NCBI RefSeq assembly: GCF_003852235.1
Contig: NZ_CP027732.1
Location: 4,526,001 to 4,590,000 of the forward strand
Reading direction: 5' to 3'
Length of the DNA: 64,000 nt
Source of the DNA: Pseudomonas sp. R4-35-07
Lineage (GTDB): Bacteria > Pseudomonadota > Gammaproteobacteria > Pseudomonadales > Pseudomonadaceae
Both the position numbers and the translations under genes were made by a program. The notes beneath the pieces are model-generated. The model made no database searches. It was not told the origin of the DNA and saw only the letters and a list, made by a program, of their open reading frames with translations. Positions 8,028-17,852 of the stretch are shown here, piece by piece. How positions within the stretch are numbered: position 1 is the first letter of the stretch; each line of letters begins with the position of its first letter.

Positions 8028-8705
8028 ATGAGCGAGCTGTTACTGATAGATGATGACCAGGAGCTCTGTGAGCTGCTGACCAGTTGGCTGAGCCAGGAAG
8101 GTTTCCAGGTACGCGCCTGCCACGACGGCTCCAGTGCCCGCAGGGCCTTGGCCGAAACTGCCCCGGCGGCGGTGGTGCTCGACGTGATGCTGCCCGATGG
8201 CAGCGGCCTGGAGTTGCTCAAGCAATTGCGCAACGACCACCCGGAATTGCCGGTGCTGATGCTCTCGGCCCGGGGCGAACCCCTGGACCGCATCCTCGGC
8301 CTGGAGCTGGGCGCCGACGATTACCTGGCCAAGCCTTGCGATCCGCGCGAACTCACCGCTCGCTTGCGTGCCGTGCTGCGCCGCAGTCATCCGGCAGCCG
8401 TGTCGACCCAACTGGAACTGGGAGACTTGTGCTTCAGCCCGGTGCGCGGCGTGGTCAGCATCGACGCACAGGAATTTACCCTGACCGTCTCCGAAAGCCG
8501 CCTGCTCGAAGCCTTGCTGCGCCAGCCCGGCGAACCGCTGGATAAACAGGAGCTGGCGCAAATCGCCCTCGGCCGCAAGTTGACCCTGTACGATCGCAGC
8601 CTGGACATGCACGTCAGCAACCTGCGCAAGAAAATCGGCCCACACCCGGACGGCCGGCCGCGGATCGTGGCGCTGCGCAGCCGTGGTTACTACTACGCGC
8701 CTTGA
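8028..8705 (+). CDS. OmpR/PhoB-family response regulator (CpxR-like)
   Basis: 225 residues: a receiver domain (phospho-acceptor Asp52 in VVLDVMLPDG, acidic pair DDD at 8-10, conserved Lys102 in LAKP) and a C-terminal winged helix (about 130-225) ending LRSRGYYYAP. The helix LTLYDRSLDMHVSNLRKKIG is the recognition region typical of CpxR/OmpR regulators. The Spy/CpxP-like gene and a sensor kinase follow on the same strand, so the system probably senses envelope or metal stress and controls the Spy-like protein. Confidence 0.9.
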   Translation: MSELLLIDDDQELCELLTSWLSQEGFQVRACHDGSSARRALAETAPAAVVLDVMLPDGSGLELLKQLRNDHPELPVLMLSARGEPLDRILGLELGADDYLAKPCDPRELTARLRAVLRRSHPAAVSTQLELGDLCFSPVRGVVSIDAQEFTLTVSESRLLEALLRQPGEPLDKQELAQIALGRKLTLYDRSLDMHVSNLRKKIGPHPDGRPRIVALRSRGYYYAP

Positions 8706-8707
8706 GC

Positions 8708-8822
8708 GATCGTTCCCATGCTCCGCGTGGGAATGCCGCCTGGACGCTCCGCGTCCCGCCTTGCGCTTGGGTGACGCGCAGCGTCACGGGATGCATTCCC
8801 ACGCAGAGCGTGGGAACGATCA
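8708..8822. repeat. palindromic repeat, CGTTCCCACGC family
   Basis: The outer arms GATCGTTCCCATGC and GCGTGGGAACGATC are inverted, and inner GACGCTCCGCGTC and GACGCGCAGCGTC stems lie between them. It separates the response regulator gene from the Spy-like gene. Confidence 0.85.
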
Positions 8823-8934
8823 GGGCCGCCGCCTCACCCTTACCAAACCTTTACCCTCCCCTGACCGCCGCTGACCTTGTCCTGGGTAATCTACTCACAT
8901 CCGGACTCACCGGAATAGAGACAGGAGAATCCCC

Positions 8935-9396
8935 ATGCGCAAGACCCTTATCGCTTTGATGTTCGCCGCTGCACTGCCTACCGTCGCAATGGCCGCCATG
9001 CCGGAAGGTCCAGGCCCGATGGGCGGCCCGGAAGGCCATATGATGGGTGGCCCAGGCCACGGTGAACATGGCCCGCGTGGTAAAGGTGGCCCGTTCGCCC
9101 AGTTGGATTTGAGCAAGGAACAACGCGAGCAGATTCGCAAGCTGATGGGTGACCAGTGGCACGCTCGCAAAGACCTGACCCAAAAGTACCTGGCCAAACT
9201 GCCAGCCGCTGACCAGAAAGCCATGCAGGACGAGATCGCCGCCGGCAAGCAGAAAACCCAGGCCGACATCCGCGCCGTGCTCAAACCCGACCAGCAGAAA
9301 AAGTTCGACGAGATCGTCAAGCAGCAAGAGCAGCGTCGTGCCGAATGGAAAGAATTCCAGGCCTGGAAAGCGCAACAACCGCAAAAAGCGCAATAA
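8935..9396 (+). CDS. Spy/CpxP-like periplasmic chaperone with His/Met/Gly-rich N-terminus
   Basis: 153 residues. The signal peptide MRKTLIALMFAAALPTVAMA is followed by a Gly/Met/His/Pro-rich segment (about residues 21-52) that looks metal-binding. An all-helical Spy/CpxP-type domain follows (LDLSKEQREQIRKLMGDQW, then QKAMQDEIAAGKQKTQADIRAVLKPDQQKKFDEIV), close to the LTxxQ repeats of the family. Spy and CpxP proteins refold envelope proteins, and CpxP also damps CpxA. Lying between regulator and kinase, it may act as a feedback partner of the kinase. The enriched His/Met segment makes copper or another metal a possible stimulus. Confidence 0.85.
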   Translation: MRKTLIALMFAAALPTVAMAAMPEGPGPMGGPEGHMMGGPGHGEHGPRGKGGPFAQLDLSKEQREQIRKLMGDQWHARKDLTQKYLAKLPAADQKAMQDEIAAGKQKTQADIRAVLKPDQQKKFDEIVKQQEQRRAEWKEFQAWKAQQPQKAQ

Positions 9397-9417
9397 TGCC
9401 CTCGCGTTAATGCTCCC

Positions 9418-9446
9418 AGCCCAGTGGCCCCGCCACTGGGCTTTTC
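9418..9446 (+). terminator. intrinsic terminator after the Spy-like gene
   Basis: AGCCCAGTGG and CCACTGGGCT form a stem followed by TTTT, 22 bases after the stop. It would reduce read-through into the kinase gene, so the kinase may be expressed at a lower level than the chaperone. Confidence 0.75.
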
Positions 9447-9463
9447 CTATTTGAGGGTTTCCC

Positions 9464-10807
9464 GTGCGTTCATTGTTCTGGCGCATCCTGGCGAGTTTCT
9501 GGCTGGCCATCGCCCTGGTTGCCGGATTGTCGATCCTGCTTGGGCATATGCTGAACCAGGACGCCTGGATTCTCAGCCGTCACCCCGGCCTCAACAACCT
9601 GGCGCAAGAGTGGACGCAACTCTACGAAGCCCAAGGCGAAGACGCTGCCCAGGAGTTGCTGCAGCAACGCAAGCGCCAGTATCACATTGACGTGCAAGTG
9701 CTGAACGAAGGCGGCGAGCCGGTGGTACGCGGCACGTTCCCACGCCGCGCCGCCGCCTTCGAAGCCCGGCAGAATGACAGCCAGGACGGCCATCTGCCCT
9801 GGCGGCGCCTGACCGCCGAGTACACCAGCGAAAAAACCGGCGACACCTACCTGCTGATTTACCGCATCCCGCACCCGGAACTCGACGCCTGGCACCGCAG
9901 CAGCCTGTTGTGGCCGTTCAGCGCCCTGGCCATTGCCTTGGTGGTGCTGACCCTGTTCAGCCTGTTGGTGACTTTGTCCATCACCCGTCCGCTGAGCCGA
10001 CTGCGCGGCGCGGTGCATGACCTGGGCCAAGCCACGTACCAGCAGAACAGCCTGGCGCAATTGGCCAACCGCCGCGATGAATTCGGCGTGCTGGCCACCG
10101 ATTTCAACCGCATGGGCGCACGCCTGCAAAGCCTGATCGCCAGCCAGCGCCAACTGCTGCGCGACGTCTCCCACGAACTGCGTTCGCCCCTGGCCCGCTT
10201 GCGTATCGCCCTGGCCCTGGCCGAGCGCGCCAGCCCCGAAGAACGGGAAAAACTGTGGCCGCGCCTGACCCGCGAGTGTGACCGCCTGGAAGCCCTGATC
10301 AGCGAGATCCTGGTACTGGCCCGGGTGGATGCCGACAACGCCAGCGCCGAAGAGGTCGACCTCAACCTGTTGCTCCAGACGCTGCAAAAGGACGCCCAGC
10401 TCAGCGCGCCCGAGCAAGCCGTGCAACTGAGCACTGAACCCGATCTGCGCCTCAAAGGCTGGCCGACCATGATCGAACGCGCCGTGGATAACCTGCTGCG
10501 CAATGCCCAGCGTTTCAACCCGGCCGGCCAGCCCATCGAGCTGCAGGCACAGCAGCGCGGCGAGCGCATTTTGATCAGTGTGCGCGACCATGGCCCCGGC
10601 GTTGAAGCCGAGCACCTGAGTCAACTGGGCGAGCCGTTCTACCGCGCCCCGGGCCAGACAGCGCAAGGTCACGGCCTGGGCCTGGCGATCGCCCGTCGCG
10701 CCGCCGAACGCCATGGCGGCAACCTGATCCTGGCCAATCATGCCGACGGCGGCTTTGTCGCCAGTATCGAACTGCCGTTGGTGCCGGGGGTTGTCACACC
10801 GGCCTGA
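9464..10807 (+). CDS. HAMP-containing sensor histidine kinase (CpxA-like)
   Basis: 447 residues from a GTG start behind TTGAGGGT. The order is: N-terminal membrane span (about 9-28), periplasmic sensor region (about 30-148), second span (150-172), HAMP (about 173-225), H-box DVSHELRSPLARLRIAL (His237), then the HATPase domain with NLLRNAQRF (N box), DHGPGVE (G1) and GHGLGLAIARR (G2). It pairs with the regulator at 8028. The periplasmic domain size fits CpxA/RstB-type sensors. Confidence 0.9.
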   Translation: MRSLFWRILASFWLAIALVAGLSILLGHMLNQDAWILSRHPGLNNLAQEWTQLYEAQGEDAAQELLQQRKRQYHIDVQVLNEGGEPVVRGTFPRRAAAFEARQNDSQDGHLPWRRLTAEYTSEKTGDTYLLIYRIPHPELDAWHRSSLLWPFSALAIALVVLTLFSLLVTLSITRPLSRLRGAVHDLGQATYQQNSLAQLANRRDEFGVLATDFNRMGARLQSLIASQRQLLRDVSHELRSPLARLRIALALAERASPEEREKLWPRLTRECDRLEALISEILVLARVDADNASAEEVDLNLLLQTLQKDAQLSAPEQAVQLSTEPDLRLKGWPTMIERAVDNLLRNAQRFNPAGQPIELQAQQRGERILISVRDHGPGVEAEHLSQLGEPFYRAPGQTAQGHGLGLAIARRAAERHGGNLILANHADGGFVASIELPLVPGVVTPA

Positions 10808-10847
10808 CGATCTTCTATAGTGGCCCTTCTCTCACGGAGGGCCTTAG

Positions 10848-12197
10848 ATGACTGACCTGCTGACACCCATCCGAGCGGCACTCGATCTACCGCACACCCC
10901 GCTGCCTCTGAACGAGCCCGGCGCCCTGCCCTCGGCCTTCGCCGTGACTGACCTGGCCGCCGCCAGCATCGGCGCCGCCGGCCAGGCCGTCGCCGAGCTT
11001 ATCCGGCAACAGACCGCACGCTTGCCCAGCGTCAGCGTGGACCGCCGCCTCGCCTCATTCTGGTTTGCCTCATCGATTCGCCCGCTGGGTTGGCAGGTGC
11101 CCCCGCTGTGGGACCCGATAGCCGGTGACTACGCCAGCACCGACGGCTGGATTCGCTTGCACACCAATGCGCCCCATCACCGCGCAGCGGCCGAACGGGT
11201 GCTGGGCAAGGTTACTGAGCGTGCGCAAATGGCGCGTCACGTCGCCAAATGGAACGCCGCCGAACTGGAACAGGCGATTGTCGACGCGGGCGGTTGCGCG
11301 GCGCAGATGCGTTCGTGGCACGCCTGGCAAAGTCACCCTCAAGGCTTGGCAGTGAATGCCGAGCCACTGGTACAGCGTCAGGCCTGCGAAACCAGTCGTG
11401 ACACACCTTGGCTCGGCACAGCGGCCCGCCCACTGGCCGGCATCAAGGTACTGGACTTGACCCGCGTATTGGCCGGCCCCGTTGCCAGTCGTTTTCTCGC
11501 GGGTTTGGGTGCGGATGTATTGCGCATCGACTCGCCGACCTGGGACGAGCCAGGCGTGGTGCCGGAAATGACCCTGGGCAAGCGCTGCGCGCGGCTGGAT
11601 CTGAAAAGCGCCGAAGGCCGACAGGTCTTCGAAGCGTTGCTCAAGGACGCCGATATAGTGTTCCACGGTTACCGCGCCGATGCGTTAGAGCAGTTGGGCT
11701 ATTCGGCCGACACCCTGCAACGCATCGCGCCGGGCCTTATCGACGTCAGCCTCAACGCCTATGGCTGGAGTGGCCCGTGGCGTAACCGCCGCGGCTTCGA
11801 CAGCCTGGTGCAGATGAGCAGCGGCATTGCCGATGCGGGCATGGCCTGGAAGCACGCGGATAAACCGCTGCCGTTGCCGGTGCAGGCGCTGGATCACGCC
11901 ACCGGGTACCTGATGGCCGCCAGTGCGATCCGGGCCTTGACCGAGCGCCTGGCCTGCGGCCGGGGTGAGTCGGCGCGCTTGTCATTGGCACGCACGGCGA
12001 AACTGCTGGTGGAGGCAGGGCAAGTGCCGGAGCAACCGCCGCTGCGGGCCGAAGATACGCGTGATCAAGGCCTGGTGGTTGAGCAGACTGCCTGGGGCCA
12101 GGCGCATCGCTTGTTGGCGCCGCTGAGCATCAGCGGCGCGCCACTGCAGTGGGATTTGCCCGCCGGAGAGCTGGGGGCGCATCGGCCTCAGTGGTGA
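10848..12197 (+). CDS. CaiB/BaiF (family III) CoA transferase
   Basis: 449 residues behind GGAGG. The central region has the family hallmark GIKVLDLTRVLAGPVASRFLAGLGADVLRIDSP (about residues 198-230), followed by LDLKSAEGRQVFEALLKDADIVFHGYRADALEQLGY and GLIDVSLNAYGWSGPW. The N-terminal 190 residues are an extension seen in one Pseudomonas subgroup. Substrate and pathway cannot be read from the sequence, and it stands alone without obvious partner genes. The canonical catalytic Asp region is not confirmed here. Confidence 0.85.
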   Translation: MTDLLTPIRAALDLPHTPLPLNEPGALPSAFAVTDLAAASIGAAGQAVAELIRQQTARLPSVSVDRRLASFWFASSIRPLGWQVPPLWDPIAGDYASTDGWIRLHTNAPHHRAAAERVLGKVTERAQMARHVAKWNAAELEQAIVDAGGCAAQMRSWHAWQSHPQGLAVNAEPLVQRQACETSRDTPWLGTAARPLAGIKVLDLTRVLAGPVASRFLAGLGADVLRIDSPTWDEPGVVPEMTLGKRCARLDLKSAEGRQVFEALLKDADIVFHGYRADALEQLGYSADTLQRIAPGLIDVSLNAYGWSGPWRNRRGFDSLVQMSSGIADAGMAWKHADKPLPLPVQALDHATGYLMAASAIRALTERLACGRGESARLSLARTAKLLVEAGQVPEQPPLRAEDTRDQGLVVEQTAWGQAHRLLAPLSISGAPLQWDLPAGELGAHRPQW

Positions 12198-12209
12198 CTT
12201 GAAGCCGCC

Positions 12210-12282
12210 ATCGGGGGCAAGCCCCCTCCCACATTTGAACTGTGAATGCATTCAAAGTGTGGGAGGGGGCTTGCCCCCGATT
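12210..12282. repeat. REP doublet (REPIN), GTGGGAGGGGGCTTGC family
   Basis: Facing copies with a short spacer lie between the two convergent stops of the CoA transferase and the minus-strand arcD paralogue. Confidence 0.9.
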
Positions 12283-12288
12283 AGGCCC

Positions 12289-13716
12289 TCACAACGACAA
12301 CACCCCGCTATACAGCCCATAGGCCGCCAAGCCGGCCCCTGCAACCACGCAGCCGAAAATGCCTTTTTCCACAACGGTGAACAACGGCTGGCCCTGTTCG
12401 CGCTTGGCCTGGGCGAACAGGATCACCCCGGGCGCATACAACAGCGCCGACAGCAGCAGGTATTTCAGGCCGCCTGCATACAGCAGCCATACGGCGTAAA
12501 CCAGGGCAATCAGGCCCACCAGCAAGTCCTTCAGGCGTCGACGCGGGGCGCCTTCGTAGGTTTCGCCACGCCCGCTCAACAGCACCGCATAGGCCGCCGA
12601 CCACAGGTAGGGCACCAGAATCATCGACGAGGCGAGGTAAATCAGGGTGGTGTAGGTGCTGGCGGAAAACAGCGTGATCACCAGGAACGCCTGGATCATC
12701 AGGTTGGTCAGCCACAGGGCGTTGACTGGCACCTGGTTGGCGTTTTCCTTCTTCAGGAATGCCGGCATGGTCTTGTCCTGGGCGGTGGCGTAGAGGATTT
12801 CCGCACACAGCAACGCCCAGGACAACAGCGCGCCCAGCAGCGACACCGCCAGGCCGAGGCTGATCAATATCGCCCCCCAGCGCCCGACGATATGCTCCAG
12901 CACCCCGGCCAGGGAGGGGTTTTGCAATTGCGCCAGTTCCGGCTGGCTCATGATCCCCAGAGACAGCACATTCACCAGCACCAGCAGCGCGAGTACGCCG
13001 AGAAAACCGATCACGGTGGCCCGGCCCACGTCCGCGCGCTTCTCGGCCCGCGCCGAGTAAACGCTGGCACCTTCGATGCCGATAAACACAAACACCGTGA
13101 CCAGCATCATGTGGCGCACCTGGTCCGTCACACTGCCCATTTGCGGGTTGCCCAGGCCCCAGATATCGCGGCTGAAGATATCCGCCTTGAACGCCACGGC
13201 GGCAATCACGATAAACATCAGCAGCGGCACGATCTTCGCCACGGTGGTCACCAGGTTGATGAACGCCGCTTCCTTGATCCCGCGCATCACCAGAAAATGC
13301 ACAGCCCACAGCAACAGCGACGCACAGCCGATGGCCAGCGGCGTGTTGCCCTCGCCAAACGCCGGAAAAAAGTAGCCAAGGGTGCTGAACAGCAGCACGA
13401 AGTAACCCACATTGCCCATCCACGCACTGATCCAGTAACCCCAGGCGGAGGAAAACCCCATGTAATCGCCAAACCCGGCCTTGGCGTAGGCATACACGCC
13501 GGAGTCCAGTTCCGGCTTGCGGTTGGCCAGGGTCTGGAACACGAAGGCCAAGGTCAGCATGCCAACCGCCGTGATTCCCCAGCCGATCAGCACCGCGCCC
13601 GCACCAGCGCGTGCGGCCATGTTTTGGGGCAGGGAAAAAATCCCACCGCCAATCATCGAACCCACCACCAGGGCGATCAGGGCACTGAGCCGAAGTTTCT
13701 GTGCGGGGTGGGACAT
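12289..13716 (-). CDS. arcD: APC-family arginine:ornithine antiporter, second ArcD copy
   Basis: 475 residues from MSHPAQKLRLSALIALVVGSM. About 12-13 hydrophobic spans are present, with the APC signature [14 protein letters not shown] near the N-terminus. It has the same length and is nearly collinear with the ArcD at 14118, including shared blocks such as [27 protein letters not shown]. It is divergent from that gene and shares a 401-bp intergenic region with it. It is probably a duplicate arginine/ornithine (or related basic amino acid) exchanger; separate substrates or regulation for the two copies are possible. Start chosen at the Met matching its paralogue, not an upstream in-frame codon. 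Confidence 0.88.
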   Translation of the reverse strand: MSHPAQKLRLSALIALVVGSMIGGGIFSLPQNMAARAGAGAVLIGWGITAVGMLTLAFVFQTLANRKPELDSGVYAYAKAGFGDYMGFSSAWGYWISAWMGNVGYFVLLFSTLGYFFPAFGEGNTPLAIGCASLLLWAVHFLVMRGIKEAAFINLVTTVAKIVPLLMFIVIAAVAFKADIFSRDIWGLGNPQMGSVTDQVRHMMLVTVFVFIGIEGASVYSARAEKRADVGRATVIGFLGVLALLVLVNVLSLGIMSQPELAQLQNPSLAGVLEHIVGRWGAILISLGLAVSLLGALLSWALLCAEILYATAQDKTMPAFLKKENANQVPVNALWLTNLMIQAFLVITLFSASTYTTLIYLASSMILVPYLWSAAYAVLLSGRGETYEGAPRRRLKDLLVGLIALVYAVWLLYAGGLKYLLLSALLYAPGVILFAQAKREQGQPLFTVVEKGIFGCVVAGAGLAAYGLYSGVLSL

Positions 13717-14117
13717 GACGATTCCTCGAATTAAATTTTTCAGCTGACAGCTGCGCATTCAACTAATTCAGTTTAATGAACATAGCCTTCATAACATAAG
13801 GGCATGTAATAACAGGAAGTTTAGGCGTATTTAGAATTTAAATAAGTGCAGCATAAACCACTCGTCAAACCTTACTCAAAAAGTTTGCACATTGGTAAAT
13901 ACCAACTAGCGTCATACATCCATGCACCACCAAATGATTAATCAGGAGGGAGGAAGCGCTCTACAAAGCGCCTCTTCGGGCTTCTCATCGCCCGCGAACC
14001 TTCACCTCCAAGTCATTAATTCATAATGAAATGTGCCGATGATGTGATCTAAGTCAGCTATTTGATCAGCCCACGGAATTATTCTGTGATCTCTCTCTCC
14101 TGCATTGGAGTCACACA
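13717..14117. other. shared intergenic region between the divergent arcD genes
   Basis: Mostly AT-rich with no convincing gene. A 34-codon open frame from ATG at 13922 lacks a Shine-Dalgarno and is not called. Two small stems, GCGC-ctacaaa-type at 13956-13971 and CGGGC/GCCCG at 13977-13994, sit behind a run GGAGGGAGG and give a compact structured patch of unknown role. An Anr-type promoter for the rightward genes is annotated separately. Confidence 0.5.
14044..14092 (+). promoter_or_regulatory. candidate Anr (FNR-type) box and promoter of arcDABC
   Basis: GTGATctaaGTCAG (14044-14057) resembles the Anr/FNR consensus TTGAT-N4-ATCAA at seven of ten positions. A -10-like TATTCT lies at 14080-14085, which puts the box centre about 41.5 bases before the predicted start, the class II activator spacing. 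In P. aeruginosa arcDABC is known to be Anr-activated without oxygen. The match is imperfect, so this is an inference. Confidence 0.5.
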
Positions 14118-15545
14118 ATGTCTGATTCACCCGGAAAACTTAGGCTTGGCGCGTTGGTGGCGCTGGTCGTGGGCTCGATGATTGGCGGCGGGATCTTCTC
14201 ACTGCCGCAAAACATGGCCGCCAGTGCCGATGTGGGCGCGGTGTTGATTGGCTGGGTGATTACCGCCGTCGGCATGCTGACCCTCGCGTTCGTGTTCCAG
14301 ACCCTCGCCAACCGCAAGCCGGACCTCGACGGCGGTGTCTACGCCTACGCCAAGGCCGGTTTCGGCGACTACATGGGTTTCTCGTCGGCCTGGGGTTACT
14401 GGATCAGTGCCTGGCTGGGCAACGTCGGTTATTTCGTGCTGCTGTTCAGCACCCTCGGCTATTTTTTCCCGATCTTTGGCGAAGGCAACACCCCGGCCGC
14501 TGTGATTGGCGCCTCGGTGTTGCTGTGGGCCGTGCATTTTCTGGTGCTACGCGGAATCAAGGAGGCGGCGTTCATCAACCTGGTGACCACCGTCGCCAAA
14601 GTAGTGCCACTGGTGCTGTTCGTCTTGATCGCGCTGTTCGCGTTCAAGCTGGACATCTTCACCGCTGACATCTGGGGCGTGAAAAATCCGGACCTGGGCA
14701 GCGTGATGAACCAGGTGCGCAACATGATGCTGGTCACCGTGTGGGTGTTCATCGGCATCGAAGGCGCGAGCATCTTTTCGTCCCGGGCGGAGAAACGCTC
14801 CGATGTGGGCAAGGCCACGGTGATTGGCTTTATCACCGTGCTGTTGTTCCTGATGCTGGTGAACGTGCTGTCCCTGGGGATCATGACCCAGCCGGAACTG
14901 GCCAAGCTGCAGAACCCGTCGATGGCCGCCGTGCTGGAGCATGTGGTGGGTCACTGGGGCGCGGTGCTGATCAGCGTCGGCTTGATCATTTCGCTGCTGG
15001 GGGCACTGCTGTCGTGGGTGTTGCTGTGCGCGGAGATCATGTTCGCCGCCGCCAAGGACCACACCATGCCGGCTTTCCTGCGCAAGGAAAACGCCAACCA
15101 CGTGCCGGTCAACGCCCTGTGGCTGACCAACGCAATGGTGCAAGTGTTCCTGGTGATCACGCTGTTTTCCGCCAGCACCTACCTGTCGCTGATCTACCTC
15201 GCCACCTCGATGATTCTGGTGCCGTACCTATGGTCGGCGGCGTATGCGCTGTTGCTGGCGGTGCGCGGCGAGACTTACGAAAACGCCCTCAAAGAACGCA
15301 AGAAAGACCTGTTCATCGGCGCCGTCGCCCTGATCTACGCGATCTGGCTGCTCTACGCCGGCGGCACTAAATACCTGCTGCTGTCCGCCCTGCTCTACGC
15401 CCCCGGCGCGATCCTGTTCGCCAAGGCCAAGCGTGAACTGGGCAAACCGATATTCACCAACGTCGAGAAGCTGATTTTCGCCGCAGTGATCGTTGGCGCC
15501 CTGGTGGCTGCCTATGGCCTCTACGACGGCTTCCTGACGCTGTAA
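14118..15545 (+). CDS. arcD: arginine:ornithine antiporter ArcD
   Basis: 475 residues, an APC-superfamily transporter with about 12-13 spans and the motif [16 protein letters not shown] (about residues 19-34). As first gene of arcDABC it imports arginine in exchange for the ornithine made by the pathway. It is the close paralogue of the divergent gene at 12289. A candidate Anr box sits upstream. arcA follows after 25 bases. Confidence 0.94.
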   Translation: MSDSPGKLRLGALVALVVGSMIGGGIFSLPQNMAASADVGAVLIGWVITAVGMLTLAFVFQTLANRKPDLDGGVYAYAKAGFGDYMGFSSAWGYWISAWLGNVGYFVLLFSTLGYFFPIFGEGNTPAAVIGASVLLWAVHFLVLRGIKEAAFINLVTTVAKVVPLVLFVLIALFAFKLDIFTADIWGVKNPDLGSVMNQVRNMMLVTVWVFIGIEGASIFSSRAEKRSDVGKATVIGFITVLLFLMLVNVLSLGIMTQPELAKLQNPSMAAVLEHVVGHWGAVLISVGLIISLLGALLSWVLLCAEIMFAAAKDHTMPAFLRKENANHVPVNALWLTNAMVQVFLVITLFSASTYLSLIYLATSMILVPYLWSAAYALLLAVRGETYENALKERKKDLFIGAVALIYAIWLLYAGGTKYLLLSALLYAPGAILFAKAKRELGKPIFTNVEKLIFAAVIVGALVAAYGLYDGFLTL

Positions 15546-15570
15546 TTGCATGTCCACTGGAGGATCTGAA

Positions 15571-16827
15571 ATGACCACGGAAAAAGTGAAGTACGGCGTT
15601 CATTCCGAAGCCGGCAAACTGCGCAAAGTCATGGTGTGCTCCCCAGGCTTGGCCCACCAGCGGCTGACCCCCAACAACTGCGACGAGCTGCTGTTCGATG
15701 ATGTGCTGTGGGTCGCCCAGGCCAAGCGCGACCATTTCGACTTCGTGACCAAGATGCGCGAGCGGGACATTGATGTGCTGGAAATGCACAACCTGCTGAC
15801 CGACATCGTCGCTATCCCCGAAGCGCTGGACTGGATTCTGCAGCGCAAGATCACCGCCAATACCGTCGGCCTGGGCCTGGTTGACGAAGTCGGTTCCTGG
15901 CTGCGCAGCCTGGAGCCGCGCAAGATCACCGAGTTCCTGATCGGCGGCGTCTCGGCCGATGACTTGCCGAGCAGCTTCGGCGGCCGGACCATCGAGATGT
16001 TCCGCGACTTCCTCGGCCACGCCAGTTTCATCCTGCCGCCGCTGCCCAATACCCAGTTCACCCGCGACACTACCTGCTGGATCTACGGCGGCGTGACGCT
16101 CAACCCGATGTACTGGCCGGCGCGACGCCAGGAAACCCTGCTGGCCAGCGCCATCTACAAATTCCACCCCGAGTTCACCAACGCCGACTTCCAGATCTGG
16201 TACGGCGACCCCGACCAGGACCATGGCGCCGCCACACTGGAAGGCGGCGACGTGATGCCGATTGGCAACGGCGTGGTTTTGATTGGCATGGGCGAGCGCT
16301 CGTCGCACCAGGCCATCGGCCAACTGGCGCGCAACCTGTTCAAGAACAATGCCGTGGAACGCGTGATCGTGGCCGGCCTGCCCAAGTCCCGCGCGGCAAT
16401 GCACCTGGACACGGTGTTCAGTTTCTGCGACCGCGATCTGGTCACCATCTTCCCCGAAGTGGTCAACCAGATCGTGCCCTTCACCCTGCGCCCGGACGAC
16501 AGCAAACCCCACGGTATCGATATCCAACGGGAGACTACCAATTTCCTCGACACCGTTGCCGCAGCGCTCAACCTCAAGGCGCTGCGCGTGGTCGAGACCG
16601 GCGGCAACAGCTTCGCCGCCGAACGCGAACAATGGGATGACGGCAACAACGTGGTGGCCGTGGAACCGGGCGTGGTGATCGGCTACGACCGCAACACCTA
16701 CACCAATACCTTGCTGCGCAAGGCCGGGGTGGAAGTCATCACCATCAGCGCCGGTGAACTCGGTCGGGGCCGTGGCGGCGGCCACTGCATGACCTGCCCG
16801 ATCATCCGCGACCCTATCGACTATTAA
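15571..16827 (+). CDS. arcA: arginine deiminase
   Basis: 418 residues, the full family length. The catalytic Cys406 is in [10 protein letters not shown] near the C-terminus, and conserved substrate blocks [16 protein letters not shown] and [23 protein letters not shown] are present. It hydrolyses arginine to citrulline and ammonia, the first step of the ADI pathway. The ATG behind GGAGG was chosen. Confidence 0.97.
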   Translation: MTTEKVKYGVHSEAGKLRKVMVCSPGLAHQRLTPNNCDELLFDDVLWVAQAKRDHFDFVTKMRERDIDVLEMHNLLTDIVAIPEALDWILQRKITANTVGLGLVDEVGSWLRSLEPRKITEFLIGGVSADDLPSSFGGRTIEMFRDFLGHASFILPPLPNTQFTRDTTCWIYGGVTLNPMYWPARRQETLLASAIYKFHPEFTNADFQIWYGDPDQDHGAATLEGGDVMPIGNGVVLIGMGERSSHQAIGQLARNLFKNNAVERVIVAGLPKSRAAMHLDTVFSFCDRDLVTIFPEVVNQIVPFTLRPDDSKPHGIDIQRETTNFLDTVAAALNLKALRVVETGGNSFAAEREQWDDGNNVVAVEPGVVIGYDRNTYTNTLLRKAGVEVITISAGELGRGRGGGHCMTCPIIRDPIDY

Positions 16828-16839
16828 GGAGACTCCATC

Positions 16840-17850
16840 ATGGCTTTCAATATGCGCAACCGCAGCCTGCTATCGCTGATGCACCACACCACCCGCGAAC
16901 TGCATTACCTGCTGGACCTGTCCCGCGACCTCAAGCGCGCCAAATACACCGGCACCGAGCGTCCGCACCTCAAAGGCAAGAACATCGCGCTGATCTTCGA
17001 AAAGACCTCGACCCGCACCCGCTGCGCGTTCGAAGTGGCGGCCCACGACCAGGGCGCGCACGTCACCTACATCGACCCGGTGTCGTCGCAGATCGGCCAC
17101 AAGGAAAGCATGAAGGACACCGCCCGCGTGCTTGGGCGCATGTTCGACGCCATTGAGTACCGGGGCTTTGAACAGGAAATCGTCGAAGAGCTGGCCAAGT
17201 TCGCCGGCGTGCCGGTGTTCAACGGCCTCACCGCCGAATTCCACCCGACGCAAATGATCGCCGACACCCTGACCATGCGCGAACACAGCGACAAGCCGCT
17301 GCATGACATCAGCTACGCCTACCTGGGCGATGCCCGCTATAACATGGGCAACTCGCTGCTGATGATCGGCGCCAAGCTGGGCATGGACGTACGCATCGGC
17401 GCGCCGAAAGCCCTGTGGCCCCATGACGACTTCATCAAACAGTGCCAGGCGTTCGCGCAAGAAAGCGGCGCACGCATCACCATCACCGAAGACCCGGCCG
17501 AGGCGGTCAAGGGCGTGGATTTCATTCACACCGATATCTGGGTGTCGATGGGCGAGCCAGTGGAAGCGTGGGACGAGCGTATCGAGCAACTGCTGCCGTA
17601 CCAGGTCAACAGCAAGATGATGAAAGCCTCGGGCAACCCGCGCGTGAAGTTCATGCACTGCCTGCCGGCGTTTCATAACAGCGAAACCAAGGTCGGCAAA
17701 GACATCGCCGCGCGCTATCCGCACCTGGCCGGTGGCGTGGAAGTCACCGAGGAAGTCTTTGAGTCGCCGGCCAACATTGCCTTCGAGCAGGCGGAGAACC
17801 GCATGCATACCATCAAGGCGATCCTAGTGTCGGCGTTGGCGGATATCTAA
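16840..17850 (+). CDS. arcB: catabolic ornithine carbamoyltransferase
   Basis: 336 residues with the carbamoyl-phosphate-binding motif [13 protein letters not shown] (STRTR) and the ornithine-site block FMHCLPAFH. It runs citrulline phosphorolysis to ornithine and carbamoyl phosphate. It starts 12 bases after arcA behind AAGGAG. Adjacency to arcA and arcC and its length mark it as the catabolic, not the anabolic (ArgF), enzyme. Confidence 0.97.
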   Translation: MAFNMRNRSLLSLMHHTTRELHYLLDLSRDLKRAKYTGTERPHLKGKNIALIFEKTSTRTRCAFEVAAHDQGAHVTYIDPVSSQIGHKESMKDTARVLGRMFDAIEYRGFEQEIVEELAKFAGVPVFNGLTAEFHPTQMIADTLTMREHSDKPLHDISYAYLGDARYNMGNSLLMIGAKLGMDVRIGAPKALWPHDDFIKQCQAFAQESGARITITEDPAEAVKGVDFIHTDIWVSMGEPVEAWDERIEQLLPYQVNSKMMKASGNPRVKFMHCLPAFHNSETKVGKDIAARYPHLAGGVEVTEEVFESPANIAFEQAENRMHTIKAILVSALADI

Positions 17851-17852
17851 CT

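Noticed and set aside
12199..13734. 511-residue plus-strand frame opposite the second arcD
   Set aside because: Antisense of a clear transporter gene; Gln/His-rich nonsense and no domain.
13922..14026. 34-codon frame between the arcD genes
   Set aside because: No Shine-Dalgarno and no recognisable sequence; kept only as a structured patch.
14059..14066. TTTGATCA near 14060 as an Anr half-site
   Set aside because: Only one half matches and spacing to the predicted promoter is poor; the site at 14044-14057 fits better.
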